Below, piece by piece: positions 11,406 through 20,758 of a stretch of 64,000 nt of DNA. How positions within the stretch are numbered: position 1 is the stretch's first letter; every line of letters begins with the position of its first letter. The notes beneath the pieces are model-generated. The model was not told the DNA's origin and made no database searches. It was given only the letters and a program-made list of their open reading frames with translations. Location of the stretch: NCBI RefSeq assembly GCF_019316905.1, contig NZ_CP079216.1, positions 1,550,001 to 1,614,000 of the forward strand, read 5' to 3'. Source of the stretch: Tessaracoccus palaemonis (GTDB taxonomy: Bacteria > Actinomycetota > Actinomycetes > Propionibacteriales > Propionibacteriaceae). Both the position numbers and the translations under genes were made by a program.

Positions 11406-12305
11406 ATGAAAGGCACAACCATGATCGAACTCACCCTCAACAACGGCGTCACGATGCCCACGCTGGGCCTCGGCGTCTTCCAGAGTCCGCCGGAGGAGAC
11501 CGCTGCGGCGGTCGACACGGCGCTGAACGTCGGCTACCGACATATCGACACGGCGGCCGCGTACCGCAACGAACGCCAGGTGGGCGAGGGCATCCGCCGT
11601 TCCGGCGTCCCGCGCGAGGACATCTTCATCGAAACGAAGGTCTGGGTCTCCGACTACGGCCGCGACAGGACCCTCCACGCGTTCGAGAAGGCCACCGGCA
11701 AGCTCGGCGTCGACACCCTCGACCTGCTGATCCTCCACCAGCCCGCACCATCCCGCTTCGACGCCACCGTCGCCGCCTACCGGGCGCTCGAGCAGCTCCT
11801 GGCCGACGGGAAGGTACGCGCCATCGGCATCAGCAACTTCATGCCCCACCACCTCGACCGACTCCTCACCGAGGTCGAGGTGGTGCCCGCCGTCAACCAG
11901 GTGGAGCTGCATCCCTACTTCAGCCAGCCGGACGTCCAGCGTGCCAACGCCGCGCACGACATCCTCACGCAGGCGTGGTCGCCCATCGGCGGCATCACGT
12001 TCTACCCCGGCTGGGGTGACGGGAAGCGCAGCGTGATGCAGGACCCGACCATCCGTGAGATCGCCGCCGCGCACGGCAAGTCGCCGGCTCAGGTGATGCT
12101 GCGGTGGGGTATCCAGGAGGGCCGCTCGGTGATCCCGAAGTCCGTGAACCCCGAGCGCATTGCCCAGAACTTCGACGTCTTCGACTTCGAGCTCTCGGTC
12201 GAAGAGCTGGCCCGCATCGACGCCCTTGACACCGGGGTCCGCGGCGGTCCCGACCCCGACGAGGACCGCGAGGCCATGTTCGACTTCGTCATCGACGAGG
12301 CCTGA
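11406..12305 (+). CDS. aldo/keto reductase (2,5-diketogluconate reductase-like)
   Basis: A 299-residue NADPH-dependent aldo/keto reductase with an (alpha/beta)8 barrel. Family motifs in order are TMPTLGLGVFQ, GYRHIDTAAAYRNE (catalytic Asp and Tyr), the catalytic lysine in FIETKVW, the His in LLILHQPAP, GISNF, and the NADP-binding PKSVNPERI at the C-terminus. The ATG at 11421 (MIELTLNNG) is an alternative start five codons downstream. The substrate is unknown. It is the second gene of the redox operon, and the next gene starts one base after its stop. Confidence 0.92.
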   Translation: MKGTTMIELTLNNGVTMPTLGLGVFQSPPEETAAAVDTALNVGYRHIDTAAAYRNERQVGEGIRRSGVPREDIFIETKVWVSDYGRDRTLHAFEKATGKLGVDTLDLLILHQPAPSRFDATVAAYRALEQLLADGKVRAIGISNFMPHHLDRLLTEVEVVPAVNQVELHPYFSQPDVQRANAAHDILTQAWSPIGGITFYPGWGDGKRSVMQDPTIREIAAAHGKSPAQVMLRWGIQEGRSVIPKSVNPERIAQNFDVFDFELSVEELARIDALDTGVRGGPDPDEDREAMFDFVIDEA

Positions 12306-12306
12306 C

Positions 12307-13326
12307 ATGGAGTACCGCAACCTCGGCCGCACCGGCGTGCGCGTCAGCCCCCTGTGCCTCGGCACCATGATGTTCGGCCCCTGGGGCAACAGCGACGTCG
12401 ACGACAGCGTCCGGATCATCCACGCAGCCCTCGACGCCGGCATCAACTTCGTCGACACCGCCGACGTCTACTCGGGCGGCATCTCAGAGGAGATCACCGG
12501 CAGGGCGCTGAAAGGCCGCCGCGACGACGTCGTGCTCGCCACCAAGTTCTTCATGCCCATGGACCCGGATGAGCCGAACCACCGCGGCGGCTCCCGACGC
12601 TGGATCATCCGCGAGGTCGAGAACTCGCTCAGGCGCCTCGGAACCGACCACATCGACCTCTACCAGGTGCACCGCCCGAGCCCCGACACCGACATCTCCG
12701 AGACCCTCGGCGCCCTCACCGATCTCGTGCACCAGGGCAAGATCCGCTACCTCGGGTCGTCCTCGTTCTCCGGCTCGCAGATCGTCGAGGCACAGTGGGT
12801 CTCCCGCGATCGGCACCTCGAGCGCTTCGTCACCGAGCAGCCGCCGTACTCGCTGCTGGTGCGCGGCATCGAACAGGACGTCCTCCCGACGCTGCTCCGG
12901 CATGGGATGGGGTCCCTGACCTACAGCCCGCTCGACGGCGGGTGGCTGTCCGGCAAGTGGCGCAGGCACGGCGCCTCGACGCCGACCTCCGGCGCCCGGC
13001 CGAAGGCACGCTTCGACATGTCGTCGCCGGACAACCAGCGCAAGCTCGACGCCGTCGAGGACCTCGCGCTTCTCGCGGAGGAGGCCGGCATGTCCCTGAT
13101 CGAGCTGTCCATCGCGTTCATCATCCGGCACCCCGGCGTGACGGCGGCGATCGTCGGGCCCCGCACGATGGAGCAGCTAGAGGCGTATCTGCCCGCCGCG
13201 TCGCTGACCCTGTCCGACGAAGTGCTCGACCGGATCGACCAGATCGTCGCCCCCGGAGTCACCATCAACCCCGACGACAACAGCTACGGCGACCACGAGC
13301 TGCTGCCCGCGGCCCGTCGCCGCTGA
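12307..13326 (+). CDS. aldo/keto reductase (IolS/YajO-like)
   Basis: A 339-residue aldo/keto reductase of the Kv-beta/YajO branch, not a paralogue of the preceding gene within one subfamily. It opens with MEYRNLGRTGVRVSPLCLG and has NFVDTADVYSGG (Asp and Tyr), LATKFFMP (Lys) and DLYQVHRP (His). The C-terminal IVGPRTMEQLEAYLPA is the cofactor loop of this branch. The reading frame extends upstream, but the ATG at 12307, one base after the preceding stop, is where similarity begins. The tight spacing implies translational coupling with the upstream reductase. Confidence 0.92.
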   Translation: MEYRNLGRTGVRVSPLCLGTMMFGPWGNSDVDDSVRIIHAALDAGINFVDTADVYSGGISEEITGRALKGRRDDVVLATKFFMPMDPDEPNHRGGSRRWIIREVENSLRRLGTDHIDLYQVHRPSPDTDISETLGALTDLVHQGKIRYLGSSSFSGSQIVEAQWVSRDRHLERFVTEQPPYSLLVRGIEQDVLPTLLRHGMGSLTYSPLDGGWLSGKWRRHGASTPTSGARPKARFDMSSPDNQRKLDAVEDLALLAEEAGMSLIELSIAFIIRHPGVTAAIVGPRTMEQLEAYLPAASLTLSDEVLDRIDQIVAPGVTINPDDNSYGDHELLPAARRR

Positions 13327-13337
13327 GAGGACGAACC

Positions 13338-14096
13338 ATGACACCACTGACCGTCCTGCTCGTCGGCGGCACCGGCAGCATCGGGCGGCTGGTCGCCCGA
13401 CGCGCGCTCGCCGACGGGCACACCGTCCGGGTCCTGACCCGCCGTCCAGCCTCGGCTCCAGCGCGTACCGAGGCCGTCGCCGGGGACCTCACGGATGCGT
13501 CCACGCTGGCCGCGGCCGTCGACGGCATCGACGCGGTCGTGTTCACGCACGGCGCCCCGTACCAGAGCCCGAAGGTCCGCGACGTCGACTACGGGGGAGT
13601 GCTCAACGTGCTGACGGCCATCGGCGCCCGCGAGGTGAGGATCGCCCTGATGACGGCGATCGGCGTGACGAACCGGGCGGGTGGTTACCACGATTGGAAG
13701 CGGCGCTCCGAGCGGCTCGTGCGAGCCAGCGGGCAGGCCCACACGATCGTGCGGCCCGGCTGGTTCGACTGCAACGACGACGACCAGCACCGCCTGCACT
13801 TCCTGCAGGGCGACCGCCGCTGGGCCGGCAGCCCCGCCGACGGGGTCATCGCCCGGGAGCAGATCGCCGACGTGCTCGTCGCGTCGCTGACCTCGCCCGA
13901 GGCCGACGGGAAGACGCTGGAACTGGTCGCGGAACGCGGCTCGGCTCAGCCGGACCTGGACCCGCTCTTCGCCGCACTGGCCCCCGACAAGGGGCTCGAC
14001 GGCGCCGACGACACGGCCAACCTGCCGCTGGCCGCCGAGCCCGCCGACGTCCGCGCCGGCCTGGAAGCGGTCACGAGACTCGCCTCGCGGGTCTGA
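13338..14096 (+). CDS. NmrA-like NAD(P)-binding protein
   Basis: A 252-residue atypical short-chain dehydrogenase with the N-terminal dinucleotide motif LLVGGTGSIGRLVARRAL and an arginine-rich NADP-preferring segment (VRVLTRRPAS). The middle contains ALMTAIGVTN followed by YHDWKRRSERLV, which has the Tyr-x3-Lys spacing of active SDR enzymes, then IVRPGWFD. It is the fourth gene of the redox operon, 11 bp after the second aldo/keto reductase. It is a cousin of the 1810-2460 protein rather than a close copy. Confidence 0.88.
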   Translation: MTPLTVLLVGGTGSIGRLVARRALADGHTVRVLTRRPASAPARTEAVAGDLTDASTLAAAVDGIDAVVFTHGAPYQSPKVRDVDYGGVLNVLTAIGAREVRIALMTAIGVTNRAGGYHDWKRRSERLVRASGQAHTIVRPGWFDCNDDDQHRLHFLQGDRRWAGSPADGVIAREQIADVLVASLTSPEADGKTLELVAERGSAQPDLDPLFAALAPDKGLDGADDTANLPLAAEPADVRAGLEAVTRLASRV

Positions 14097-14103
14097 GGCC
14101 TAC

Positions 14104-14973
14104 TCACAGCCCGTGCGGGTCCTCGTCCGGCACTGACTGGCCCGGGCAGGACTTCAGCACCTTCGCGATGGCGTCGTGTTCGGCCCGGGTGACCCACAGG
14201 TCGTACTTCGCCTTCACCGCGACCTGACGCGCCACGTACTGGCAGCGGTACTACTTGTTCGACGGGAGCCACGTGGCCGCATCGCCGTCCCCCTTGGCCT
14301 GGTTAGCCGGGCCGTCGACGGCCAGTAGGTTCAGGGGATCGTTCGCGAAGGCCCTGCGCGTGACGTCGTCGAGCTGCTGCGCGCCCTTCTGCCAGGCGTC
14401 CGACAGCGCGACGACGTGGTCGATCTGCACCGCATTGGACGTGTCCTGTCCCCGCACGAAGCTGATTTTCGTCGCCGTGTACGGGTCGGCCAGCGTCCCT
14501 GTGAGCACGACGCAGTCGCGCGTGCCGTCCTTGTAGGTCACCTTCTTCAGATCGCGGGTCAGGATGTCGTTGCGGGTGTCGCAGCCGTTGCGGTCGACGT
14601 CGGCCCAGCTGGCGCCGAACTCGTCGCGGGAGTAGCCCGTCTTCGCCGCCCGGCCCTTGACGTCCAGCGTCGCCAGTAGCTTCGCCGCGGTTCCGCTATC
14701 CGGCGTTGCTTCGCCGCTTGTGGCCGCCGAGGCCTTCGTCTCCGTGGCCTTCGCCGACGTGGCCGTAGGTGTGGGTGTGGCCTCCGCCTCGGCGCCCTCG
14801 GCCGCCTCCGTGACCGCTGTCGCAACGACCGTCGGGGACAGGCTCGCCGCGGGCTCGGCGACGACGTCGTCGCTGCCGAACAGCGATCCCAGCAGGCCCA
14901 GTCCGATCAGCCCACCGACGACCACAACGAGTGGTCCGCCGCAGCCAGCGCGCCGACGCTTCCGAGCCTGCAT
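14104..14973 (-). pseudogene. secreted HNH (DUF1524-type) nuclease with an in-frame TAG
   Basis: The frame encodes a membrane-anchored or secreted HNH nuclease: an N-terminal basic stretch and hydrophobic segment (about residues 14-32), a low-complexity Ala/Thr/Pro/Glu linker to about residue 90, then the nuclease core with IDHVVALSDAW (the His of HNH), FANDPLNLLAVDG and NQAKGDGDAATWLP. A TAG at 14251-14253 interrupts the frame after residue 240 (codons AAC AAG TAG TAC). The following 47 codons continue the family match without a shift (YRCQYVARQVAVKAKYDLWV) to a TGA at 14104. The catalytic core lies before the TAG, so the truncated product might still fold. The ribosome site AGGAG lies just upstream of the ATG. 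Confidence 0.82.
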
Positions 14974-15072
14974 GATTCTCCTGTTCCGCCGGTCGACCCG
15001 ACGGGTCCATCATCGCAAGCCACCTCCGTGCCCGTGACAGGCGGGGTGGATCTCGTCTGACACAATGGCCCG

Positions 15073-15867
15073 GTGACTCAGATGCCCCACCTCAGCGCGT
15101 CGTTCGCCGAGTACCTGCGGCAGGTCGCCCCCGAAGCCCTCCCCGGGCCGGGCCGCGCCGACCTGCCTGCCGTGCACGGAACCACGATCGTCGCCGCGCG
15201 GTATCGCGACGGCGTCGTCATGGCCGGCGACCGGCGCGCGACCATGGGGTCCGCGATCGCCATGCGGGACATCGAGAAGGTCTTCTCCGCCGACGACCAC
15301 TCCATCGTCGGGGTGGCGGGCGTGGCCGGCATCGCCGTGGAACTCGTCCGCCTCTTCCAGGTGGAGCTCGAGCACTTCGAGAAGGTCGAGGGCACCCGTC
15401 TCAGCTTCGACGGCAAGGCCAACCGCCTCGGCGCGCTGATCCGCGCCAACCTCGCCCAGGCCATGCAGGGCATGGTGGTGCTGCCCCTGTTCATCGGCTG
15501 GGACGACCGCGCCCGCCAGGGCCGCATGTTCTCCTACGACGCCACCGGCGGCCGCTACGAGGAGCACGACTTCTGCTCGGTGGGCTCCGGCTCCGCCTTC
15601 GCCCGCGGGGCGCTGAAGAAGCTGCACGACCCCAAGGCCGACGAGCTCACGGCGGTGGCGACGCTGCTGCAGTCGCTCTACGACGCGGCCGACGACGACT
15701 CCGCCACCTCCGGCCTCGACCTGACCCGCGGCATCTTCCCGCTCGTCATGCGCGCCTCGGCCGACGGGGTGGCCCGCTGGTCGGAGGACGGCGTGCGCGA
15801 GGTGGCCGAGGCCATCGTGACCGCACGCATCGGCCGACCCGACGGACCGCGCGGGAGGGCGCTGTGA
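15073..15867 (+). CDS. prcB: 20S proteasome beta subunit
   Basis: The catalytic subunit of the actinobacterial 20S proteasome, an N-terminal nucleophile hydrolase. The product has 264 residues. The autocleavage site is HGTT, which makes Thr37 the nucleophile and gives a 36-residue propeptide, shorter than in Mycobacterium. [25 protein letters not shown] follows (Asp and Lys of the active site), then [22 protein letters not shown]. Translation starts at GTG, and a weak CACAAT hexamer 6 nt upstream may be a leaderless promoter. The stop overlaps the prcA start by 4 bp. No pup, dop or ATPase gene precedes it, which is unusual. Confidence 0.96.
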   Translation: MTQMPHLSASFAEYLRQVAPEALPGPGRADLPAVHGTTIVAARYRDGVVMAGDRRATMGSAIAMRDIEKVFSADDHSIVGVAGVAGIAVELVRLFQVELEHFEKVEGTRLSFDGKANRLGALIRANLAQAMQGMVVLPLFIGWDDRARQGRMFSYDATGGRYEEHDFCSVGSGSAFARGALKKLHDPKADELTAVATLLQSLYDAADDDSATSGLDLTRGIFPLVMRASADGVARWSEDGVREVAEAIVTARIGRPDGPRGRAL

Positions 15868-16517
15868 GCATGCCGTTCTACGTCAACCCCGAGCAGCTGA
15901 TGCTGGACCGGGCCGAGTTCGCCCGCAAAGGCATCTCTCGCGGCCGCGCCGTCGTGGTGCTGCGCTACGCCGACGGCATCGCGATGGTCGCCGACAACCA
16001 CTCCACGACGCTGAACAAGGTCTCCGAGATCTACGACCGCATCGGGTTCGCCGCCGTCGGCCGCTACAACGAGTTCGAGGCCCTGCGCGTCGCCGGCATC
16101 CGCCACGCGGACCTGCGCGGCTACGCCTACGACCGCAGCGATGTGACGGCCCGCAGCCTGGCCGGCGCCTACTCCGCCCAGCTCGGCGCCGCTTTCTCCG
16201 GAGCAGAGAAGCCGTTCGAGGTCGAGCTGATCGTCGCCGAACTGGGGGAGAACGCAGCCGACGACGTGCTCTACCGCGTCAGCTACGACGGCGTGATCAC
16301 GGACGAGACCGACCTGGCCGTCATCGGCGGCGACGTCGAGCATGTCGCCGAGCGCCTGCGCGCCGGGTTCGACCCGCAGGCGAGCCTCGACGAGGCGCTC
16401 GCCGCCGCCCGACGAGCCCTGGGGTCCAGCTCCATCGAGGCCGCCGTGCTGGAGCGCGGCACCGGGCGCCGCCGCACCTTCCGGCGCCTGCCCAGGCAGG
16501 AGGCGACCCATGCCTGA
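15864..16517 (+). CDS. prcA: 20S proteasome alpha subunit
   Basis: The structural outer-ring subunit that gates the 20S proteasome. At 217 residues it is shorter than the roughly 250-residue M. tuberculosis protein because the C-terminal tail is reduced. It opens with [23 protein letters not shown], the N-terminal gate and H0 helix typical of PrcA, and continues with [22 protein letters not shown] and [11 protein letters not shown], both diagnostic. The start is the GTG overlapping the prcB stop, with an in-frame ATG two codons later. Its stop overlaps the tyrA start by 8 bp, so prcB, prcA and tyrA are coupled. pafA, the usual next gene, is missing. Confidence 0.96.
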   Translation: MSMPFYVNPEQLMLDRAEFARKGISRGRAVVVLRYADGIAMVADNHSTTLNKVSEIYDRIGFAAVGRYNEFEALRVAGIRHADLRGYAYDRSDVTARSLAGAYSAQLGAAFSGAEKPFEVELIVAELGENAADDVLYRVSYDGVITDETDLAVIGGDVEHVAERLRAGFDPQASLDEALAAARRALGSSSIEAAVLERGTGRRRTFRRLPRQEATHA

Positions 16518-17586
16518 GCCGACCAACGTCCTCATCCTCGGTGCCGGGCTCGTCGGCTCGTCGCTCGGCCTGGCGCTCACCCGCGCCGGCTACGACGTGC
16601 GGCTGTGGGACATCGCCACTTCCCACGCGGTCGTCGCGGCAGGGCTGGGTGCCGGCGAGGTCTCCGACGAGAGCACAGACAACCCCGACGTCGTCATCGT
16701 CGCCACCCCGCCCGACGTCATCCCCGAGCTCGTCGCCGAGGTGCTCGGCAAGTTCCCGCACGCCGTCGTCACGGACGTCGGCTCCGTCAAGGCACCCATC
16801 CTAGCCGCCGTCGACCGCATCGCGCCGGAGCACCACCGCTACGTCGGCTCGCACCCGATGGCGGGCTCGCAGTTCACCGGGCCGCTGACCGCGTCGGGCG
16901 ACCTGTTCCGCGACCGCACCTGGGTCGTTACGCCGCAGGAGGGCAACACCCCCGAGGACGTCGCCGTCGTCGAGCGGCTCGCGCGCGACGTCGGCGCCCG
17001 CGTCGTCACGATGCCCGCGCCACTGCACGACGAGGCCGTCGCGCAGGTCAGCCACGTGCCGCACCTCATGAGCATCCTCACCGCGAGCCACCTGCGGGAG
17101 ATCCCGCAGCCCAACCTCCGGCTGGCGGGGCAGGGCATCCGGGACGTGACGCGCATCGCGGGCTCCGACCCCGCCCTGTGGCGCCAGATCCTCACCTCCA
17201 ACGCGGCCGCGGTCCGGCACGAACTGCTCGAGGTCTCGCGCGACCTGTCCTACCTGATCCAGGTGCTCGACGACGGGGACAAGCTGGAGAAGTTCCTCGG
17301 CCTCGGCCAGGCGGGTGCCCTGTCGCTCGTCGGCAAGCACGGCCAGGACCCGATCGACATGCTCGAGGTCACCGTCGAGATCCCCGACGAGCCGCGCGCG
17401 CTCGCCCGGCTCTTCAACGACATCGGCGAGGCCGGCTTCAACGTCGAGGACTTCGAACTCACACACGACCCGGTCCGGAAGGTCGGCTACCTGTCGATCG
17501 CCGTCGAGCGGGAGGTCGCGGAGAAGCTCCGCGGCGCCATCACAGAGGGAGGCTGGCACGCGTGGTCCGCCAGCCGGGGAAGGTAA
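16510..17586 (+). CDS. tyrA: prephenate dehydrogenase with ACT domain
   Basis: This enzyme converts prephenate to 4-hydroxyphenylpyruvate with NAD+ in tyrosine synthesis. The 358-residue protein has an N-terminal Rossmann domain (ILGAGLVGSSLGLALTRAGYDV), the DVGSVKAPI and GSHPMAGSQFTGP substrate-binding motifs, the HDEAVAQVSHVPHL catalytic-histidine region and a C-terminal ACT regulatory domain from about residue 283 (EVTVEIPDEPRALARLFNDI), which suggests feedback control by an amino acid. The ATG at 16510 lies inside the prcA stop region. cmk follows 7 bp downstream. Confidence 0.94.
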   Translation: MPEPTNVLILGAGLVGSSLGLALTRAGYDVRLWDIATSHAVVAAGLGAGEVSDESTDNPDVVIVATPPDVIPELVAEVLGKFPHAVVTDVGSVKAPILAAVDRIAPEHHRYVGSHPMAGSQFTGPLTASGDLFRDRTWVVTPQEGNTPEDVAVVERLARDVGARVVTMPAPLHDEAVAQVSHVPHLMSILTASHLREIPQPNLRLAGQGIRDVTRIAGSDPALWRQILTSNAAAVRHELLEVSRDLSYLIQVLDDGDKLEKFLGLGQAGALSLVGKHGQDPIDMLEVTVEIPDEPRALARLFNDIGEAGFNVEDFELTHDPVRKVGYLSIAVEREVAEKLRGAITEGGWHAWSASRGR

Positions 17587-17593
17587 TTAGACA

Positions 17594-18265
17594 ATGATCG
17601 AAGCTGGATCGTTCCTGGTCGCGATCGACGGGCCGAGCGGGTCGGGCAAGTCCACCACGGCCAAGCTGCTCGCGCGCCGGCAGGGCCTCGGGTACCTCGA
17701 CACCGGGGCCATGTACCGCGCCGCCACCGCCGAGGTGCTCCGGAGCCTGCCCGAGTCCGCCACCGACGAGGACATCGTCGCGCTCGTCGAGGGTGCCGAG
17801 TTCACCCTCAGCACCGACCCCGACGCCCCCCGGTTCGCCATCAACGGCATCGACGTGACCAGCGAGATCCGCGAGCCGCGCATCGCGGCGGCCGTGTCCC
17901 GGGTCGCGACCATCCTCGCCGTGCGCCGGTCGCTGACGCAGCGCATGCGGGAGGTCATCAGCGACCACCAGCGCCGCATCGTCGTCGAGGGCCGCGACAT
18001 CACCACGGTCGTGGCGCCCGACGCCGACGTCCGCGTCCTGCTCGTCGCCGACCCCCAGGCGCGCGTCGCCCGTCGCGCGGCCGAGGTCGCCGGGAAGGCG
18101 ACCGCCGCCGAGGTCACCGACCAGGTGCTGCGCCGCGACCGCGACGACTCGACGGTGTCGAACTTCACCGACGCCGCCGAGGGCGTCACCGTCATCGACT
18201 CGACGTTCCTGAGTCCCGACGAGGTCGTCGACGAGATCATCTCGCTGGCCGAGGCGGCCCGCTGA
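17594..18265 (+). CDS. cmk: cytidylate kinase
   Basis: This enzyme phosphorylates CMP and dCMP using ATP. The 223-residue protein has a P-loop GPSGSGKST at residues 13-21, LDTGAMYRA for nucleotide binding, the CMP-binding insert with FAINGIDVTSEIREPRI, EGRDITTVVAPDA, and a lid RRAAEVAGKATAAEV. It lies 7 bp after tyrA and 80 bp before der, the conserved tyrA-cmk-der order of actinobacteria. Confidence 0.96.
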   Translation: MIEAGSFLVAIDGPSGSGKSTTAKLLARRQGLGYLDTGAMYRAATAEVLRSLPESATDEDIVALVEGAEFTLSTDPDAPRFAINGIDVTSEIREPRIAAAVSRVATILAVRRSLTQRMREVISDHQRRIVVEGRDITTVVAPDADVRVLLVADPQARVARRAAEVAGKATAAEVTDQVLRRDRDDSTVSNFTDAAEGVTVIDSTFLSPDEVVDEIISLAEAAR

Positions 18266-18309
18266 GGGCTGCCGCCGCGTCGGAATGCGGCCAGCTTGCC
18301 CCTGAGCAC

Positions 18310-18315
18310 TAGACT
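18310..18315 (+). promoter_or_regulatory. -10 hexamer of der
   Basis: TAGACT lies 30 nt before the der GTG, and an AAGGAG ribosome binding site sits in between. So der has a normal leader, unlike the leaderless host genes in this window. Confidence 0.45.
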
Positions 18316-18345
18316 GGGGCGTCCGCAAGCGCCAAGGAGCACCCA

Positions 18346-19674
18346 GTGACAGACACCGTCAAGCCGATCGTCGCCGTCGTCGGCAGGCCCAATGTCGGCA
18401 AATCGACGCTGGTGAACCGCATCCTGGGGCGCCGCGAGGCCGTCGTGCAGGACACGCCAGGCGTGACCCGCGACCGCGTGAGCTACGACGCCAACTGGAA
18501 CGGCCGCGAGTTCATCCTCGTCGACACCGGCGGCTGGGCCTCCGACGCGACGGGCATGGCCCTGCAGATCGCCGAGCAGGCCGAGCTGGCCATCGCGACG
18601 GCCGACGCTGTGCTGTTCGTCGTCGACGCCACCGTCGGCACCCTCGACGAGGACGAGGCCGTCGTGCGCGTGCTGCGTCGCTCGAACAAGCCCGTCGTGC
18701 TCGCCGCCAACAAGGTCGACGACCAGCGCCACGAGGCCATGGCCGCGACCATGTGGAACCTCGGCCTCGGCGAGCCGTACGCCGTCTCGGCCATGCACGG
18801 CCGCGGCTCGGGCGACCTGCTCGATGCCCTGCTGGATGCCCTGCCGGAGGCCCCGCGCGAGCGCGAGGTCGAGGAGGCGGGACCCCGTCGCGTCGCGATC
18901 GTCGGCAAGCCGAACGTCGGCAAGTCGTCCCTGTTGAACAAGCTCGCCGCGCAGCAGCGCGTCGTCGTGTCCGACATCTCCGGCACCACCGTCGACCCCG
19001 TCGACGAGATCGTTGAGGTCGGCGGGCAGGTCTACCGCCTCATTGACACCGCCGGCATCCGTCGTCGCGTCAAGGAGGCCTCGGGCCACGAGTACTACGC
19101 GAGCCTCCGGACGCAGACGGCCATCGAGCGGGCCGAGGTCTGCATCATGGTCATCGACGCGTCCGAGCCCGTCACCGACCAGGACCTGCGCATCCTCAGC
19201 TCGATCGAGGACGCCGGCCGCGCGCTGGTCATCGCGTTCAACAAGTGGGACCTGACCGACGAGGAGCGTCGCCGCTACCTCGACCGGGAGATCGAGCGCG
19301 ACCTCGTCGCGTTCCGCTGGGCGCCCACCGTCAACATCTCCGCGCTGACCGGCCGCAACGTCGACAAGATCGGCAAGGCCATCGAGACCGCCGCCGCCGG
19401 CTGGGAGACCCGCATCTCCACGGGCAAGCTCAACGCGTTCCTCGGCCGCCTGGCCGCCGCACACCCGCACCCGCTGCGGGGCGGCAAGCAGCCGCGCATC
19501 CTGTTCGGCACGCAGGCCAGCGCCTGCCCTCCCACGTTCGCGCTGTTCACCAGCGGTCAGTTCGACGACACCTACAAGCGCTTCATCGAGCGTCGCCTCC
19601 GCGAGGACTTCGGCTTCGAGGGCTCCCCGGTGCACGTCGAGATCCGGCCCCGCGCGAAGCGCTCGGAGCGCTGA
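18346..19674 (+). CDS. der: ribosome biogenesis GTPase Der
   Basis: A 442-residue double GTPase needed for 50S subunit maturation. The first G domain has GRPNVGKST (G1), DTPGVTRDR and VDTGGW (G3) and NKVD (G4). The second has [23 protein letters not shown] and NKWD. The C-terminal KH-like domain is present ([31 protein letters not shown]). The start is a GTG with AAGGAG about 7 nt upstream. Confidence 0.97.
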   Translation: MTDTVKPIVAVVGRPNVGKSTLVNRILGRREAVVQDTPGVTRDRVSYDANWNGREFILVDTGGWASDATGMALQIAEQAELAIATADAVLFVVDATVGTLDEDEAVVRVLRRSNKPVVLAANKVDDQRHEAMAATMWNLGLGEPYAVSAMHGRGSGDLLDALLDALPEAPREREVEEAGPRRVAIVGKPNVGKSSLLNKLAAQQRVVVSDISGTTVDPVDEIVEVGGQVYRLIDTAGIRRRVKEASGHEYYASLRTQTAIERAEVCIMVIDASEPVTDQDLRILSSIEDAGRALVIAFNKWDLTDEERRRYLDREIERDLVAFRWAPTVNISALTGRNVDKIGKAIETAAAGWETRISTGKLNAFLGRLAAAHPHPLRGGKQPRILFGTQASACPPTFALFTSGQFDDTYKRFIERRLREDFGFEGSPVHVEIRPRAKRSER

Positions 19675-19688
19675 CGACGCGGCATCGG

Positions 19689-19694
19689 TAGTCT
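19689..19694 (+). promoter_or_regulatory. -10 hexamer of the YdcF-like gene (leaderless type)
   Basis: TAGTCT ends 7 nt before the ATG at 19702, and no Shine-Dalgarno lies between them. Confidence 0.45.
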
Positions 19695-19701
19695 CACGGC
19701 C

Positions 19702-20748
19702 ATGGACCTCATCCCGTGGCTGCCGATCGTGCTGCTCGCGGCCGGGCTTCTCATCGGCGTCCTCGTCGAACCTCGAAGGTTCGGACAGGGCATCGCCCTG
19801 ACGCTGCTCGCAGGCATCGTGGCCAGCCTCCTGCTGGTGCGCGTCGGCGACACTCTCAACGCGGCCGGTGGGAACGAGGCGACGGGCTACCTGCTGCTGG
19901 GCATCTTCCTGCTGATGGTGCTGGGGGTCGCGCTGCTCGGGCTGTTCCTCGTCGTGAACGCGTTCACGATGTGGCGCCGGGAGGGGCTGGGGCCCGCCCC
20001 GCGCATCTCCGGCCTCGCCGGGCTCGCGACGGCCGTCTACGTCGTGGCCGCCGTGGCAACGGTGGTCCTCGACCTGCAGGACCTGGTGCCACTGCTGCTC
20101 CTGGTCGGGCTGCCGGCGGCCTACGTGGCGTTCCTGTTCGTCTCCTTCCTGAGCTACTCGCTGCTGTACGTGTGGTTCTCGAACCGCTTCGGCCGCCCCG
20201 TCGACGCGGTCATCGTCCTCGGGTCGGGGCTGGCCGGGGGAGAGCGGGTCACTCCGCTGCTGGCGGGGCGGCTCCGGAAGGGCCGACAGGTCTTCGAGAG
20301 GTCCGCACGCTCCGGCCGTCAGCCCGTCCTCATCGTCTCCGGCGGGCGCGGAGGCGACGAGCACCTGAGCGAGGCCGCGGCCATGTCGCGCTGGCTGACC
20401 GACGACGGGTTCCGGGGCCCGCTCGCCCTCGAGGACCGCTCGACGGACACTGCGGAGAACCTCGAGTTCTCCGCCGAGCTGATTGGCGAGGAGCGTCGCG
20501 CGGGCCGCGTCGCCGTCGCCACCAGCGACTACCACGCGTTCCGCGCGGCGATCATCATGCGCAAGGCCGGCATCCGCGGCTACACCGTCGGCTGCCGCAC
20601 GGCCCGCTACTACTGGCCCAGCGCGACGCTGCGGGAGTTCATCGCCATCCTGCTCGAGCACTCGCGATTCAACCTGGTGGTGGTCGGGCTACTGTGTCTG
20701 CCGCTCGCCTTCTACATCGTCAACGTCGTCACATCCGCCTTCAGCTGA
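19702..20748 (+). CDS. YdcF/SanA (DUF218) family membrane protein
   Basis: A 348-residue protein with about five transmembrane segments in the first 165 residues, a soluble DUF218 domain, and a final hydrophobic helix (residues about 322-345). The domain is marked by DAVIVLGSGLAGGERVTPLLAGRL, LIVSGGRGGDE, LEDRSTDTAENLEFS and VATSDYHAFRA. DUF218 proteins such as ElyC and SanA act in cell-envelope integrity or carrier-lipid metabolism, but the exact reaction here is unknown. The topology places the domain next to the membrane. The downstream methyltransferase gene starts 11 bp later. Confidence 0.87.
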   Translation: MDLIPWLPIVLLAAGLLIGVLVEPRRFGQGIALTLLAGIVASLLLVRVGDTLNAAGGNEATGYLLLGIFLLMVLGVALLGLFLVVNAFTMWRREGLGPAPRISGLAGLATAVYVVAAVATVVLDLQDLVPLLLLVGLPAAYVAFLFVSFLSYSLLYVWFSNRFGRPVDAVIVLGSGLAGGERVTPLLAGRLRKGRQVFERSARSGRQPVLIVSGGRGGDEHLSEAAAMSRWLTDDGFRGPLALEDRSTDTAENLEFSAELIGEERRAGRVAVATSDYHAFRAAIIMRKAGIRGYTVGCRTARYYWPSATLREFIAILLEHSRFNLVVVGLLCLPLAFYIVNVVTSAFS

Positions 20749-20758
20749 GGAGAAGCCC

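Noticed and set aside
17587-20661. A 1024-codon minus-strand frame opposite cmk, der and the YdcF-like gene
   Set aside because: It is an antisense shadow of three well-recognised plus-strand genes.
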